64,000 bases of DNA from Verrucomicrobiaceae bacterium (GTDB taxonomy: Bacteria; Verrucomicrobiota; Verrucomicrobiia; Verrucomicrobiales; Akkermansiaceae), in assembly GCA_027487435.1 (NCBI GenBank), contig JAIYDP010000346.1, positions 1 through 64,000 of the forward strand, in the 5' to 3' direction. Position numbers and translations under genes: made by a program. The notes under the pieces were generated by a model, which had not been told where the DNA came from, did not search any database, and saw only the letters and a list, made by a program, of their open reading frames with translations. Below, piece by piece: positions 8,652 through 17,554 of the stretch (positions are counted from its first letter, which is position 1; each line of letters opens with the position of its first letter).

Positions 8652-9406
8652 ATCCGATGCATTCCCTGACGCAAATCATTGCTTGCCTCGACAGCGAGCT
8701 GCGCACCACAGAGATCTCCGATTACTCTGGTGCGCTTAATGGGCTACAACTCCAAAACAATGGCAGCGTGACCAAAATCGCATCGGCTGTTGATGCGTCT
8801 CTTCCCGTGATCCGCAAAGCCATTTCCGCAGGCGCGGACCTTCTCCTCGTGCATCATGGCATGTTTTGGCAAGGGGCGCAGCCGATCAAAGGGCCGTATT
8901 ACGAAAAAATTCGCCTCGCCATTGCCGCGAACCTTGCCATTTACAGCTCCCATCTCCCCCTTGATGTGCATCCTCATCTTGGGAATAATGCTCTATTGGC
9001 AAACGCGATAGGACTAAAAAATTTGGCACCTTTTTTGCCGTGGAAACAATGGCACATCGGACTGCAAGGATCCATGAGCATCTCTCGTGAGGAGCTTCGT
9101 AGCCGCATCGAAGCTGCGGTAGGTGGTTCAGTTCATCTTTGTCCGGCAGGCCCAGAAATCATCGAATCAGTAGGATTGTGCACGGGTGGCGCAGGAAGTG
9201 AGGTTGCCCAAGCCGCGAATCTCGATGCGTTCATTACTGGTGAAGGTCCACATTGGAGTTATCCTCTCGCGGAAGAGTTGGGGGTGAATCTTTACTATGC
9301 GGGCCATTACGCTACCGAAACATTCGGAGTGAAAGCTCTTGCCCAATACATTCACGAGAAATTTGGCATCGAACACATTTTTATCGATCACCCCTCAGGT
9401 CTGTGA
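8648..9406 (+). CDS. Nif3-like dinuclear metal centre protein
   Basis: The 252-residue product belongs to the NIF3/YbgI/YqfO family, which forms toroidal hexamers with a two-metal site; GTP cyclohydrolase I type 2-like activity has been proposed for some members. Family features are YSGALNGLQLQ near the N-terminus, LLLVHHGMFW with the metal-binding HH pair, SSHLPLDVHPHLGNN, CTGGAGS, ITGEGPHW and GHYATE. It starts inside the alaS stop codon (ATGA overlap), so it is translationally coupled to alaS. Biochemical function remains uncertain for the family as a whole. Confidence 0.9.
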   Translation: MNPMHSLTQIIACLDSELRTTEISDYSGALNGLQLQNNGSVTKIASAVDASLPVIRKAISAGADLLLVHHGMFWQGAQPIKGPYYEKIRLAIAANLAIYSSHLPLDVHPHLGNNALLANAIGLKNLAPFLPWKQWHIGLQGSMSISREELRSRIEAAVGGSVHLCPAGPEIIESVGLCTGGAGSEVAQAANLDAFITGEGPHWSYPLAEELGVNLYYAGHYATETFGVKALAQYIHEKFGIEHIFIDHPSGL

Positions 9407-9477
9407 AGGAAAATGCTCGCCCGCTCGTGCAAGAAAAACCCAGTCGCTTGGAAAAAATCAGAAAGCGAAAAAAAAAC

Positions 9478-9506
9478 TTGCACTACCGCGCAAAATCCCC
9501 TACGAC
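9478..9506 (+). promoter_or_regulatory. Putative sigma70-type promoter of tRNA-Gly
   Basis: TTGCAC (9478-9483) and TACGAC (9501-9506) are separated by 17 bp and lie 12 bp before the first base of the tRNA, a position that would give a short 5' leader. Similar box pairs precede the other tRNA genes of the window. Motif reading only. Confidence 0.45.
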
Positions 9507-9518
9507 TTCTCCTGTTGC

Positions 9519-9592
9519 GCGGGTATAGCATAGTGGTAATGCGCTATCCTTCCAAGTTAGTGATGCGGGTTCGATTCCCGCTACCCGCTCCA
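9519..9592 (+). tRNA. tRNA-Gly (anticodon TCC)
   Basis: The cloverleaf folds with acceptor GCGGGTA/TACCCGC, D stem GCAT/ATGC, anticodon loop CTTCCAA giving anticodon TCC, T arm GCGGG-TTCGATT-CCCGC, discriminator T and an encoded CCA end. The anticodon stem CTATC/GTTAG contains one U-U mismatch in the middle; all other stems pair completely. Confidence 0.95.
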
Positions 9593-9652
9593 AAAGTCTC
9601 GATAAATGCCTTGATTTCGATAAATCGTTCCCGAAAAACATACAACAATACC

Positions 9653-10234
9653 ATGAAAACAACACCAAGAATTGCCTTACTCGCTGCAGCATTTTGCAGT
9701 TCCGTTCTTGCTTCTACAACTCCTGCAGACACCTCTGTCGTAGCTGCGGTCAAGTCTGATCTTGCTCAGAATCGTCAAACCCTCCAGCAAACAGTCACCA
9801 AGCACGTTTCTGCATCGCCAGAATTCGCTTGTGAAATCGTTAAGACTGTTGTGCGCGAGTCTCAGTGCGATGTTGCAACGGTTGCTTCCATTGTAGAATC
9901 TGCTGCTCTTGCCGCTCCTGACCAACTTCGCTTGATCGCTCAGTGCGCGATTGCCATGGCTCCAGATAGTCTGATCGAGGTTCAACAAATCGTTGCCAAA
10001 CTTGATCCATCTGCTGGCGACGGCGAGGCTTCTGGCAAAGAGATTGCTAGTGGCAAACAAGGTGCTGACGTTGCTTCAACTGACGATGGTAACCCCTTGG
10101 ACTTCCCAACAGGCGGCGAGGACGTAGTTGTTGGCCCAACGCCTAACAGCCCAGGTGCAAAAGCTTTGTTGCCTCTTTTCACGAATAATACTCCTCCAGT
10201 CATCGCTGGTAACCCCACTACGACGATCAATTAA
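9653..10234 (+). CDS. Small exported protein of unknown function, first gene of the envelope cluster
   Basis: I set the start at ATG 9653, giving 193 residues; the open frame reaches back through the tRNA but that part cannot be coding. The N-terminus (MKTTPRIALLAAAFCSSVLA) is a signal peptide. The mature part has an Ala/Val-rich helical segment of about 100 residues with cysteines in EFACEIV, ESQCDV and AQCAIA, then a Gly/Asp/Pro-rich low-complexity tail (about residues 125-193) ending NPTTTIN. No known domain is recognised. It lies 41 bp upstream of an outer-membrane barrel gene on the same strand, so the two are probably transcribed together; proteins of this kind are seen near verrucomicrobial polysaccharide genes, but I cannot assign a role. 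Confidence 0.65.
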   Translation: MKTTPRIALLAAAFCSSVLASTTPADTSVVAAVKSDLAQNRQTLQQTVTKHVSASPEFACEIVKTVVRESQCDVATVASIVESAALAAPDQLRLIAQCAIAMAPDSLIEVQQIVAKLDPSAGDGEASGKEIASGKQGADVASTDDGNPLDFPTGGEDVVVGPTPNSPGAKALLPLFTNNTPPVIAGNPTTTIN

Positions 10235-10275
10235 TGGGTGTCCATTAATGATTATTCAAATTTCATCTCTTTACT

Positions 10276-11499
10276 ATGAATCACTCCCTAAAATATCTTT
10301 TCTCTTCTGTTGCCACACTTGGTTTTGCTTGCGCTCAAAGTCTCTATTACACTGGAGATGAGGCTCAAGAGAGCCTTCCGCTCAAGTGGACTGTTGGCTC
10401 CAACGTGATCTACGACAACAACCTCGTTCCTATTGTCCCTGCCGGCCAACCAGGATTCGAAGAAAGTGCTGTCAGCGTCAATCCTTACGCTCAAGTTTCT
10501 TTGACAAATGTTAGCCCACAAACGACTCTCGACTTCTATGCTCGCGTTGGTGTGATTTACTTCCTTACTGACTCGGAAACTCCAGGTGCTGACGATACAT
10601 TCCCAAGTGCTCGTCTTGGTTTCGACCTCATTCACAACATGAATAGCAGAGTCCGCTTTTCCAGCCGTAATTCTTTTGCATACGAATTCGAGCCTGATTA
10701 TGCTCAAGGTTTCTCCTCTCCTCGTGGAGTTGATCCCTACACCCTCTGGAGCAGTGATAACTCGATCGGTTATCGTTTCACAGAGCGTTTGGGTACTTAC
10801 ACAGGTTTCACTTTGGGAGGCTTGGAAACTGACTTCAATCTCGCGAGCCGTTTTACTTGGGAAGTTTATGAGCAATTGCGCTATCAGTTCAATCAGCGCA
10901 CCGTCCTCACTGCTGGTTATCGCTACACCCAATGGTCTGGAGATCAGCAAGATTCAACCAACCATTTCATCACGGGTGGTTTCGAGCATCGCTTGAGCCC
11001 TACATCCATCGTGGTTGCTAGCGCCGGTGTTCAGCTTCGCGATGTCGATGGCACAGATGATGGCGGCACCTCGCCGTTCTTCGAAATGGCATTAACATCA
11101 AAATTAAACAGCCGAGTCTCAGTTCGCGCTTTCACACGCTATAGCGTGGAAGACTTTGATACCGTGCAACTTATTGGTGCCGATCCGTTCCAATTTGCTG
11201 ATCAACAAGTTCTTCGTATTGGGGTAAACGGCTCTTACGCTCTCACACCACGCCTTAGTGCTTTTGGCGGTCTTGATTACATCAACACTTCTTTCGATCA
11301 AGGTGCGAACCTTAACGGTGGTGCAGGTGTCACAGGGTTGAGTGAAGATGTGATTAACGCTTCCATCGGATTGCGTGCCACGATCAACCCTGCTCTCACA
11401 GGTGAATGTGCGCTCAACTACACTGACTCTGGTTCCGATTTCCTTGGTCGTGACTTTGATCGTATGCGTATTAGCGCTGGCGTTAGTTACACGTTCTAA
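10276..11499 (+). CDS. Outer-membrane beta-barrel protein (BBP2-like porin)
   Basis: The 407-residue protein has a signal peptide ending near GFACAQS and then alternating polar/hydrophobic strands throughout, with many Tyr/Phe/Arg girdle residues (for example GYRFTERLGTYTGFTLGG, VRAFTRYSVEDFD) and a terminal aromatic residue (RISAGVSYTF), the Bam-recognition signature of outer-membrane barrels. Its place between a small exported protein and a Wzz/BY-kinase gene resembles the putative outer-membrane barrels in exopolysaccharide loci, where they are thought to let polymer through the outer membrane. A strong terminator follows at 11550. Specific substrate unknown. Confidence 0.75.
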   Translation: MNHSLKYLFSSVATLGFACAQSLYYTGDEAQESLPLKWTVGSNVIYDNNLVPIVPAGQPGFEESAVSVNPYAQVSLTNVSPQTTLDFYARVGVIYFLTDSETPGADDTFPSARLGFDLIHNMNSRVRFSSRNSFAYEFEPDYAQGFSSPRGVDPYTLWSSDNSIGYRFTERLGTYTGFTLGGLETDFNLASRFTWEVYEQLRYQFNQRTVLTAGYRYTQWSGDQQDSTNHFITGGFEHRLSPTSIVVASAGVQLRDVDGTDDGGTSPFFEMALTSKLNSRVSVRAFTRYSVEDFDTVQLIGADPFQFADQQVLRIGVNGSYALTPRLSAFGGLDYINTSFDQGANLNGGAGVTGLSEDVINASIGLRATINPALTGECALNYTDSGSDFLGRDFDRMRISAGVSYTF

Positions 11500-11549
11500 T
11501 GGTAATCAACAATCTAGTAAGAAACCACATTACATACTAATATTTTTCT

Positions 11550-11585
11550 ACTCCCACAGTGATTTTCATTGTGGGAGTCTTTTTT
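11550..11585 (+). terminator. Rho-independent terminator after the barrel gene
   Basis: A perfect 9-bp stem ACTCCCACA/TGTGGGAGT (11550-11558 and 11570-11578) closes an 11-base loop and is followed by CTTTTTT. It separates the barrel gene from the BY-kinase gene, so the latter probably has its own promoter or is reached by read-through. Confidence 0.85.
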
Positions 11586-11651
11586 AGGTGATACGTTACC
11601 GCCGCAAAGCCATTTACCGGCATTTCAACCCCCATACACATCCTTTCGCGA

Positions 11652-13805
11652 ATGAATATCCAGCCTACGAACAATGAAGCCTCTCTGCACGCAGTGGACT
11701 ATTGGCAAGTCATCAAAAACCGCTATGGCGTGATCTTGATGACTCTCCTTTTGGTCTTTATGACAGCCGCCGTCATTACTTATGTGATGCCGAAAAAATA
11801 TGAAAGTGTCGCAGTTGTACAGGTGAAACCTCCGAATCGTGTAGGTGCTGTTTTTGACAACGCCAACAGTTTTTCTCCTGCTACCGAAAATTTCTTTAAT
11901 ACAGAATTCGAGGTCATTCGTCAGCAACTCACGTTGCGAGGAGTCGTTAAAGACCTAGACTTGACCACACATTGGGGTTTGCCTGATGACCAATGTCTCG
12001 ACGTCGTGCGTGGAGTTTTGGATACGCAGAATATCCGGGGAACCGATCTTATCGAGATTAAAGTACGGCACACTGATGCTGATGACGCACGCGATATAGC
12101 AAAATCCGTTTACAATGCCTACAAAAAGCGTCGTATGGAGAAAGAGCGGAGTGAATCAGAATCTTCTTTGAAAGAGCTCGAAAAAGCCGTTCAAAGCCAA
12201 AGTGATGAAGTTACAGAGAGAAAAAACCAAAGAGATAATTTCTTGAAGCGTGCTCCAACGATCATCAAAGATGTCATGAGTATTACGGGAAGTTCATCCA
12301 CAGAAAACTTGGTGACAACGATGGAGCAGCAAGTGGAAGAAGCGGAAACTTCACTCAGTAAAATGGATAGCATCATTAATACGCTTACGCCACTTAAATC
12401 TGAGGACTTAATTCGCCAAACCGCCAATCTCGACATCGCGAACCCCGCACTGAAAGCACAATATTCGAAATATCAGGATGAAATCCGTGTTTTACAAAAG
12501 CTGGAAACCTACGGCTATGGCAAAAAACACCCTTCCTATGTGGGACAAGAACAAAATATTAAAAGTCTCCACGCAGAACTCTTGCAAGACGCGACTTCCT
12601 TTAAGGATTCTTTGCAATTGAAGCGAAATACCTTACAAAGTGATTTTGATAACATCAAATCTCGTTTGGAAGAGTTGAAGCTTAAGTTGCGGACTGAAAT
12701 TATGTCGATCAACGAGTATATGAACTCGGAGCGAGAATTTCGTGCGCAAACCGAGATTCTTGACCGGATGAAAGAAAAACTTAGCACTCGAAGGATTGAT
12801 GAAAGTCAACCGCGTACGTACATCGAGCTTCACCAGGAGCCGACGGTTGCTCAAGTGCCAAGTAGCCCCAACGTTACACTCAATCTGGTTCTTGGTGCCG
12901 TGATCGGGCTTATCTTTGGTATTGGTATTGCCTTCTTCTTAGAATACCTCGATACGTCAGTTAAATCCTTGGAAGATGTGGAACGATTTTTGCAAGTTCC
13001 TGTTCTGGCAGTCATACCGAAAGATGTTGGTGTGCTGCATAAACAGAGCGGCATGAGCCCAGATGCAGAAGCGTATCGGATCTTGCGCACCAACATTGAG
13101 TTCAATCGCAAAAATCCCGAAGATAACTCTCTTACCGTCGTTTCCGGTGGTGCGGGTGAAGGTAAATCGACAACTCTAGTCAACCTTGCATATATCTGTG
13201 CACAAGGGGGTTATACCACATTGATGATCGACGCCGACTTGCGCCGCCCTCGTTTGCACACATTCTTCGGTATCAACAACAGCGTTGGCCTCACAAATTA
13301 TCTCACTACGGAATTGGTGCTTGAGGACGTAATTCTTCAAACGCCAGTGGACAATCTTTTCTTCATGCCATCGGGCATCCTCCCTGCTGATGCAGCTGGC
13401 ATTTTGAATTCCCGCCGGATGTCTGAGCTTATCCAAGATGTCAAACAGCGTTTTGACCTGGTGCTTGTTGACTCACCTCCGATCCTTGGCGTCAGCGATG
13501 CGTCAGTGCTTGCGAGTGAAGTTGATTTGACAATGATCGTCGTGCAACACCGGAAACTTCCCCGTAATATGCTCGTGCGGGTGAAGCAGTCGGTCGAAAA
13601 CGTTGGTGGACACGTGATCGGAGTTGTTCTGAACAACGTTGATGTGCGTAGTGATAGCCAGTACCAATACTACACCAGCTACTACACGTATTATGCTCCT
13701 ACAGAAACGCAAATGGCTCCGACAGTGGCAGCACCACAGCCAACGCCTACTGTGCGTAGTGTTGCGCCAAGCACCACTCAAGACGGCAACGATAACCTCT
13801 ACTAA
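11652..13805 (+). CDS. Wzz/BY-kinase fusion (polysaccharide co-polymerase and tyrosine autokinase)
   Basis: The 717-residue inner-membrane protein controls chain length and export in Wzx/Wzy-type polysaccharide systems. Residues 1-60 hold the first membrane helix of a Wzz domain, residues 180-400 a long periplasmic coiled-coil (rich in Glu/Lys/Gln), and about 410-435 the second helix. The cytoplasmic kinase carries Walker A GAGEGKSTT (about 500), the BY-kinase-specific Walker A' IDADLRRPR (about 526) and Walker B LVDSPP (about 605). The C-terminus has a tyrosine cluster (YQYYTSYYTYY, about 670-683), the autophosphorylation tail. It is the full-length fused (Wzc/EpsB) form. Next gene: the outer-membrane export protein, 18 bp downstream. 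Confidence 0.93.
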   Translation: MNIQPTNNEASLHAVDYWQVIKNRYGVILMTLLLVFMTAAVITYVMPKKYESVAVVQVKPPNRVGAVFDNANSFSPATENFFNTEFEVIRQQLTLRGVVKDLDLTTHWGLPDDQCLDVVRGVLDTQNIRGTDLIEIKVRHTDADDARDIAKSVYNAYKKRRMEKERSESESSLKELEKAVQSQSDEVTERKNQRDNFLKRAPTIIKDVMSITGSSSTENLVTTMEQQVEEAETSLSKMDSIINTLTPLKSEDLIRQTANLDIANPALKAQYSKYQDEIRVLQKLETYGYGKKHPSYVGQEQNIKSLHAELLQDATSFKDSLQLKRNTLQSDFDNIKSRLEELKLKLRTEIMSINEYMNSEREFRAQTEILDRMKEKLSTRRIDESQPRTYIELHQEPTVAQVPSSPNVTLNLVLGAVIGLIFGIGIAFFLEYLDTSVKSLEDVERFLQVPVLAVIPKDVGVLHKQSGMSPDAEAYRILRTNIEFNRKNPEDNSLTVVSGGAGEGKSTTLVNLAYICAQGGYTTLMIDADLRRPRLHTFFGINNSVGLTNYLTTELVLEDVILQTPVDNLFFMPSGILPADAAGILNSRRMSELIQDVKQRFDLVLVDSPPILGVSDASVLASEVDLTMIVVQHRKLPRNMLVRVKQSVENVGGHVIGVVLNNVDVRSDSQYQYYTSYYTYYAPTETQMAPTVAAPQPTPTVRSVAPSTTQDGNDNLY

Positions 13806-13823
13806 TCCTACCCCCATCCAATT

Positions 13824-14393
13824 ATGAAACACTTCGTATTTTCTTTGATTCTATTGTGCGCTAGCCTTTTGATCCTTCCCAGCTACGCAGAAATTGTTGC
13901 TGGCCGCGGCATCCAAATCAGCATCCAAGGGGTGCCTGCTGAAGAAAAGGCTCGGATCGATGGGTTGTATGCCGTTTCCCCTGGCGGAACGATACTTATG
14001 CCGTTGTTGAATAAAGAGCTTAGCATCGGTGGCATGACACCTACGCAAGCTGCTGCGAAAATTCAGAATGCCTACAAGGACGCGGAAATTTACTCCACAG
14101 CCACTTTTCAGGTGCTTACCAGTGCGGCAGATTCGGTGCGTCAAGATGTCATCACGGTCAGCGGTTTTGTGCGTGCACCAGGCCCTAAGCCGTTTACCCC
14201 CGGAATGACTTTGTTTCAAGCTGTTGCCGCTGGTGGTGGTGCAACGGAATTTGGCGATATGCGTAAAGTGATGCTGATGCGAGGAAACAATAGTAAAATT
14301 TATAACCTGAATGACATGAAAGATAAAATGGTCGTTGTTCAGCCAAATGATACGATTGATGTTCCAGAGAAAAGCTGGATTCCTGGCAGATAA
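13824..14393 (+). CDS. Short Wza-like polysaccharide export protein
   Basis: The 189-residue periplasmic protein starts with a signal peptide (cleavage likely after PSYA) and has a Poly_export domain (LYAVSPGGTILMPLL, MTPTQAAAKIQNAYKD) followed by an SLBB domain (ITVSGFVRAPGPKPFTPG, LFQAVAAGGGATEFGDM). It is much shorter than Wza (about 380 residues): it has no lipobox cysteine at the cleavage site and no C-terminal membrane-crossing helix, so it cannot form a Wza-type outer-membrane channel alone. The barrel protein at 10276 may supply the pore. It is 18 bp behind the BY-kinase gene, an operon arrangement typical of co-polymerase/export pairs. Confidence 0.88.
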   Translation: MKHFVFSLILLCASLLILPSYAEIVAGRGIQISIQGVPAEEKARIDGLYAVSPGGTILMPLLNKELSIGGMTPTQAAAKIQNAYKDAEIYSTATFQVLTSAADSVRQDVITVSGFVRAPGPKPFTPGMTLFQAVAAGGGATEFGDMRKVMLMRGNNSKIYNLNDMKDKMVVVQPNDTIDVPEKSWIPGR

Positions 14394-14411
14394 TCCTTGT
14401 TATATTTTTCG

Positions 14412-15215
14412 ATGAAAATTTCGCCAGTCTCCTCTTTATGGTTCCTGACTGGCATATTTTTTTGCTTTGCCCAAGACGAAGTAACTCCCGTTCCTGTTGC
14501 TCCTGAACCGAAACAAGGAGTTCCACAAAGTCTTGAGGCAATTTTACCAGATTTGTCCCATCAAGATCACTCTCGTCGTCGAAGCGCAAGTCAGGCCTTA
14601 TTTGCGTGGGCCAAAGAGTCACGAAAGGAATCTGTAGCCGCATTGCTTGATTTGGCTGCCGAGGCTCAAGCGCCAGAGGCTCGTGAACGAGTTTTACGTG
14701 TGCTGCGTGAGATGGCTGTGGCCGAATATCATGAAATTGGTGAGGGATACTGTGGCATTCAGATGTCACAGACCTCTTTGATGGTAGATGTGCCGAATAG
14801 GGGTATGCTTGCTTCTATTTCTTTGACATTTATCGCCGATAATGGTCCTGCGGCTAAAGCTGGGATGAAAGTCAACGATGCCATCGTCTCGGTAGATGAG
14901 AAAGTCTGGAAGGAGCCGGTCAATCAGATGGAGGAACTACGAGAAATCATACGCAAAAAGGGCGCAGGAACTGCAATCAAACTTGGCGTCATGCGTGGGG
15001 GGAATTATCAAGAGTTTACTGTGCAATTGCATCGGCGACCGCCGAAGATTGAGCAAACCAATCCAACCCAACAATTATTCTTTGGCGGAGGCATTCAGAT
15101 ACTCCCTAAAATCGATCAGCAGTATTTGGACAACCTGAAAAAGGAGGATCGCGAGAGCGACGATTTTTTTCAAGAATGGCTACGTAAACAAAAAGATCTG
15201 AGAAAACATAAATAA
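14412..15215 (+). CDS. Exported PDZ-domain protein of the envelope cluster
   Basis: Start at ATG 14412, which opens a signal peptide (MKISPVSSLWFLTGIFFCFAQ); 267 residues. An N-terminal helical region (about residues 40-105, with SRRRSASQALFAWAKESRK) looks HEAT-like. A PDZ domain follows (about 115-210): GYCGIQMSQ, SLTFIADNGPAAKAGMKVND, AIVSVDEK and IKLGVMRGG show the carboxylate loop and ligand groove pattern of bacterial PDZ domains. No protease motif is present, so it probably binds peptides or tails of partner proteins. It sits between the polysaccharide export gene and the tail-specific protease, itself a PDZ protein, suggesting an adaptor role; this is inference. Confidence 0.7.
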   Translation: MKISPVSSLWFLTGIFFCFAQDEVTPVPVAPEPKQGVPQSLEAILPDLSHQDHSRRRSASQALFAWAKESRKESVAALLDLAAEAQAPEARERVLRVLREMAVAEYHEIGEGYCGIQMSQTSLMVDVPNRGMLASISLTFIADNGPAAKAGMKVNDAIVSVDEKVWKEPVNQMEELREIIRKKGAGTAIKLGVMRGGNYQEFTVQLHRRPPKIEQTNPTQQLFFGGGIQILPKIDQQYLDNLKKEDRESDDFFQEWLRKQKDLRKHK

Positions 15216-15302
15216 TTGCAACCTCGCGCAACGTTTATCGTATGTATCGTGGACATTTTGCAAATATCTGCCACAGTAATCTTCCTTTAGCGCCTTTTCT
15301 CT

Positions 15303-17537
15303 ATGAGCTTATTACATATTCGTAAATTCTTTGTACTTGCCACTTTCGCCTTAGGAACCAGTTGTTCTCTGCAAGCAGAGCAGCCGATGGATTTCAATGA
15401 AGTCGGTAAGCAAGTTTCCATTCTTTTGCAAAATGCTCATCTCTCACGCATGAAATGGGACGAAAAGCTGAGCGAGCGGATCCTCGATACCCATCTCGAC
15501 AACCTTGATCCTGCTCGCATGTATTTTTTGCAGGCCGATGTAGATCGATTCAAGAAAGACTACGGACCGCGTCTTCACAACATGTTGTTGCAAAAAACCA
15601 GCGTGAGCGCAGCGGAGGATATTTTTTCGACGTTCGCACAGCGAGTGAAAGACCGCACCTCTTTCGCGCAGAAGCTTGTTAAGGAAAATGCTTTTGATTT
15701 CACGAAAGAAGAATTCATCGAGCGTACTCGTAAAAACGCTGCATGGGCCAAGGATGCAAGTGAATCTGACCTTTTATGGCAAAGAAATGTCAAAGAATCC
15801 ATCCTTTCAGAGACTCTACGACGTGAGTCGATAGCTCGCCGGGCCGTAGAGCAAAAAAAACCAGATCCTTCCGCAAAGGAGAAATCTATCCAAGAAAAAC
15901 TCACCTTGCGTTACGAGAGGATGCTTCATAACGCGACGGAATCGGATTCTGATGACATCGCCAATGCCTTCCTCTCCAGTGTTACGAAAAGCTTCGATCC
16001 TCATACAGAATATATGGGCTACAGAGAGATTGCACGTTTTCGTGATGGCATGAAAAATCAACTCATCGGCATTGGTGCGCAACTCCAAGAAGATGAAGAC
16101 GGCGCAACGGTTATCAAAGGCATTGTCATCGGCGGCCCTGCTGACAAACAAGGCGAACTCAAGCTCAACGATCGGATCGTTGGCGTGGACTCAAAAAACG
16201 AAGGTGAGGTCACTGATATCATGTACATGAAACTCGATAAAGTCGTCGATCTAATTCGCGGCACAAAAAAAACCGAAGTCCGCCTAAAAGTCGAACCAGC
16301 CGACGCTCCTCCTGGGGAAACCAAGTTCATTACTATCGTCCGCGATGCTGTCGAAATGAAGGATGAACAAGCAACCGCGGAAATCATTCAAATGAAAAGA
16401 GACGGTGTGGAACACAAGTTCGGTTGGATTACTTTGCCATCGTTCTACATGGATTTTGATTCAAATACTGCCAGCTGCTCACGCGACATGGAGGCTCTCT
16501 TGCGCGGCCTGATGAAAGAAAAAATCTCAGGACTCATCATCGATCTGCGCGGTAACGGTGGAGGTTCTTTGGAGGAGGTTCGGAAAATCACCGGGTTCTT
16601 CAACAACCCCGGTCCTGTCGTCCAAGTTAAAGACGAAGTCGATAAGATCGAAGTCAAAGATTCGGAGAGCAAGGAGCCCCTATACAAGGGTGCACTCGTC
16701 ATTCTCACGGACAAGACCAGTGCCTCGGCAAGCGAGATTCTCGCGGGTGCTCTACAAGATAGCAACCGTGCTGTGATTGTAGGTGATTCTTCTACCTTTG
16801 GTAAGGGCACTGTGCAGCAGTTGATGGATGTTGGTCGCATGATGCCATTCTTCTCTCGCCGTGACCGTGCTGGCACTGTTAAGGTCACATTGCAAAAATT
16901 CTATCGTCCCTCGGGCGATAGCACCCAACTCAAGGGAGTGGCTTCTGATATTGTTCTGCCAAGCATTTTTGATGCATTGGAGATTGGCGAAGAACATCTC
17001 GATCACGTTTTGCCCTTTGATCGCATCCGTCAAGCCGCTGATTTCCAGCCCCTCGCTAAGGAAAATCTCTTTTTGCCACGCTTGAAAGAACTCAGTGACG
17101 CTCGTGTTTCCAAGGATCAAGATATGATCTACAACCGCAAAGATGCGGAGGAACTCAAGACTCGCATCAAAGAAAACCAACTCAGCCTGAAGAAGGATGT
17201 TCGCGATAAAGAAATAACCCAAGCTGAGATTGATCGAAAAGCTCGCAACGCCGAGCGCAAAGAGCGCTTTGCTCAAATCGAGAAGATCGATAAAGAATCC
17301 ATGAAGTTTTTCAAACTCACTTTGGACGATGTCGCCAAAAATCGCGGGCCCAAAGCTTATGAACCATCTGCGGAAAATCAAGATTACATGCGCCGTGCAA
17401 AAAATGATACAGAAGATTTGGACGATACGCCAAAGTGGCCTAGCGGTATGGATTTGGTGAAGCGAGAAGGCGTAGCAATTTTGGCCGACCTGGTAAAAGT
17501 GACCGAAGAAGCTCGCGTCGCAGGTCTTTTGAAGTAG
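15303..17537 (+). CDS. prc: Tail-specific (C-terminal processing) protease Prc, family S41
   Basis: The 744-residue periplasmic protease cleaves proteins at their C-terminus. An N-terminal signal peptide with a cysteine after a small-residue stretch (GTSCSLQAE) is followed by a helical Tsp domain, a PDZ domain (about 245-330: AQLQEDEDGATVIKGIVIGG, ADKQGELKLNDRIVGVD), and the S41 core. The Ser/Lys dyad reads Ser475 in SASASE and Lys501 in FGKGTVQ; DLRGNGGGSLEE forms the adjoining strand. The C-terminal about 150 residues are the charged DUF3340 region of the Prc subfamily. Length and order match E. coli Prc. The position after a PDZ protein and the polysaccharide export genes suggests a role in envelope maturation. 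Confidence 0.93.
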   Translation: MSLLHIRKFFVLATFALGTSCSLQAEQPMDFNEVGKQVSILLQNAHLSRMKWDEKLSERILDTHLDNLDPARMYFLQADVDRFKKDYGPRLHNMLLQKTSVSAAEDIFSTFAQRVKDRTSFAQKLVKENAFDFTKEEFIERTRKNAAWAKDASESDLLWQRNVKESILSETLRRESIARRAVEQKKPDPSAKEKSIQEKLTLRYERMLHNATESDSDDIANAFLSSVTKSFDPHTEYMGYREIARFRDGMKNQLIGIGAQLQEDEDGATVIKGIVIGGPADKQGELKLNDRIVGVDSKNEGEVTDIMYMKLDKVVDLIRGTKKTEVRLKVEPADAPPGETKFITIVRDAVEMKDEQATAEIIQMKRDGVEHKFGWITLPSFYMDFDSNTASCSRDMEALLRGLMKEKISGLIIDLRGNGGGSLEEVRKITGFFNNPGPVVQVKDEVDKIEVKDSESKEPLYKGALVILTDKTSASASEILAGALQDSNRAVIVGDSSTFGKGTVQQLMDVGRMMPFFSRRDRAGTVKVTLQKFYRPSGDSTQLKGVASDIVLPSIFDALEIGEEHLDHVLPFDRIRQAADFQPLAKENLFLPRLKELSDARVSKDQDMIYNRKDAEELKTRIKENQLSLKKDVRDKEITQAEIDRKARNAERKERFAQIEKIDKESMKFFKLTLDDVAKNRGPKAYEPSAENQDYMRRAKNDTEDLDDTPKWPSGMDLVKREGVAILADLVKVTEEARVAGLLK

Positions 17538-17554
17538 GATAACGATCCAATGTT

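Noticed and set aside
9413-9652. Extended N-terminus of the small exported protein frame.
   Set aside because: The extension crosses tRNA-Gly, whereas ATG 9653 opens directly into a signal peptide.
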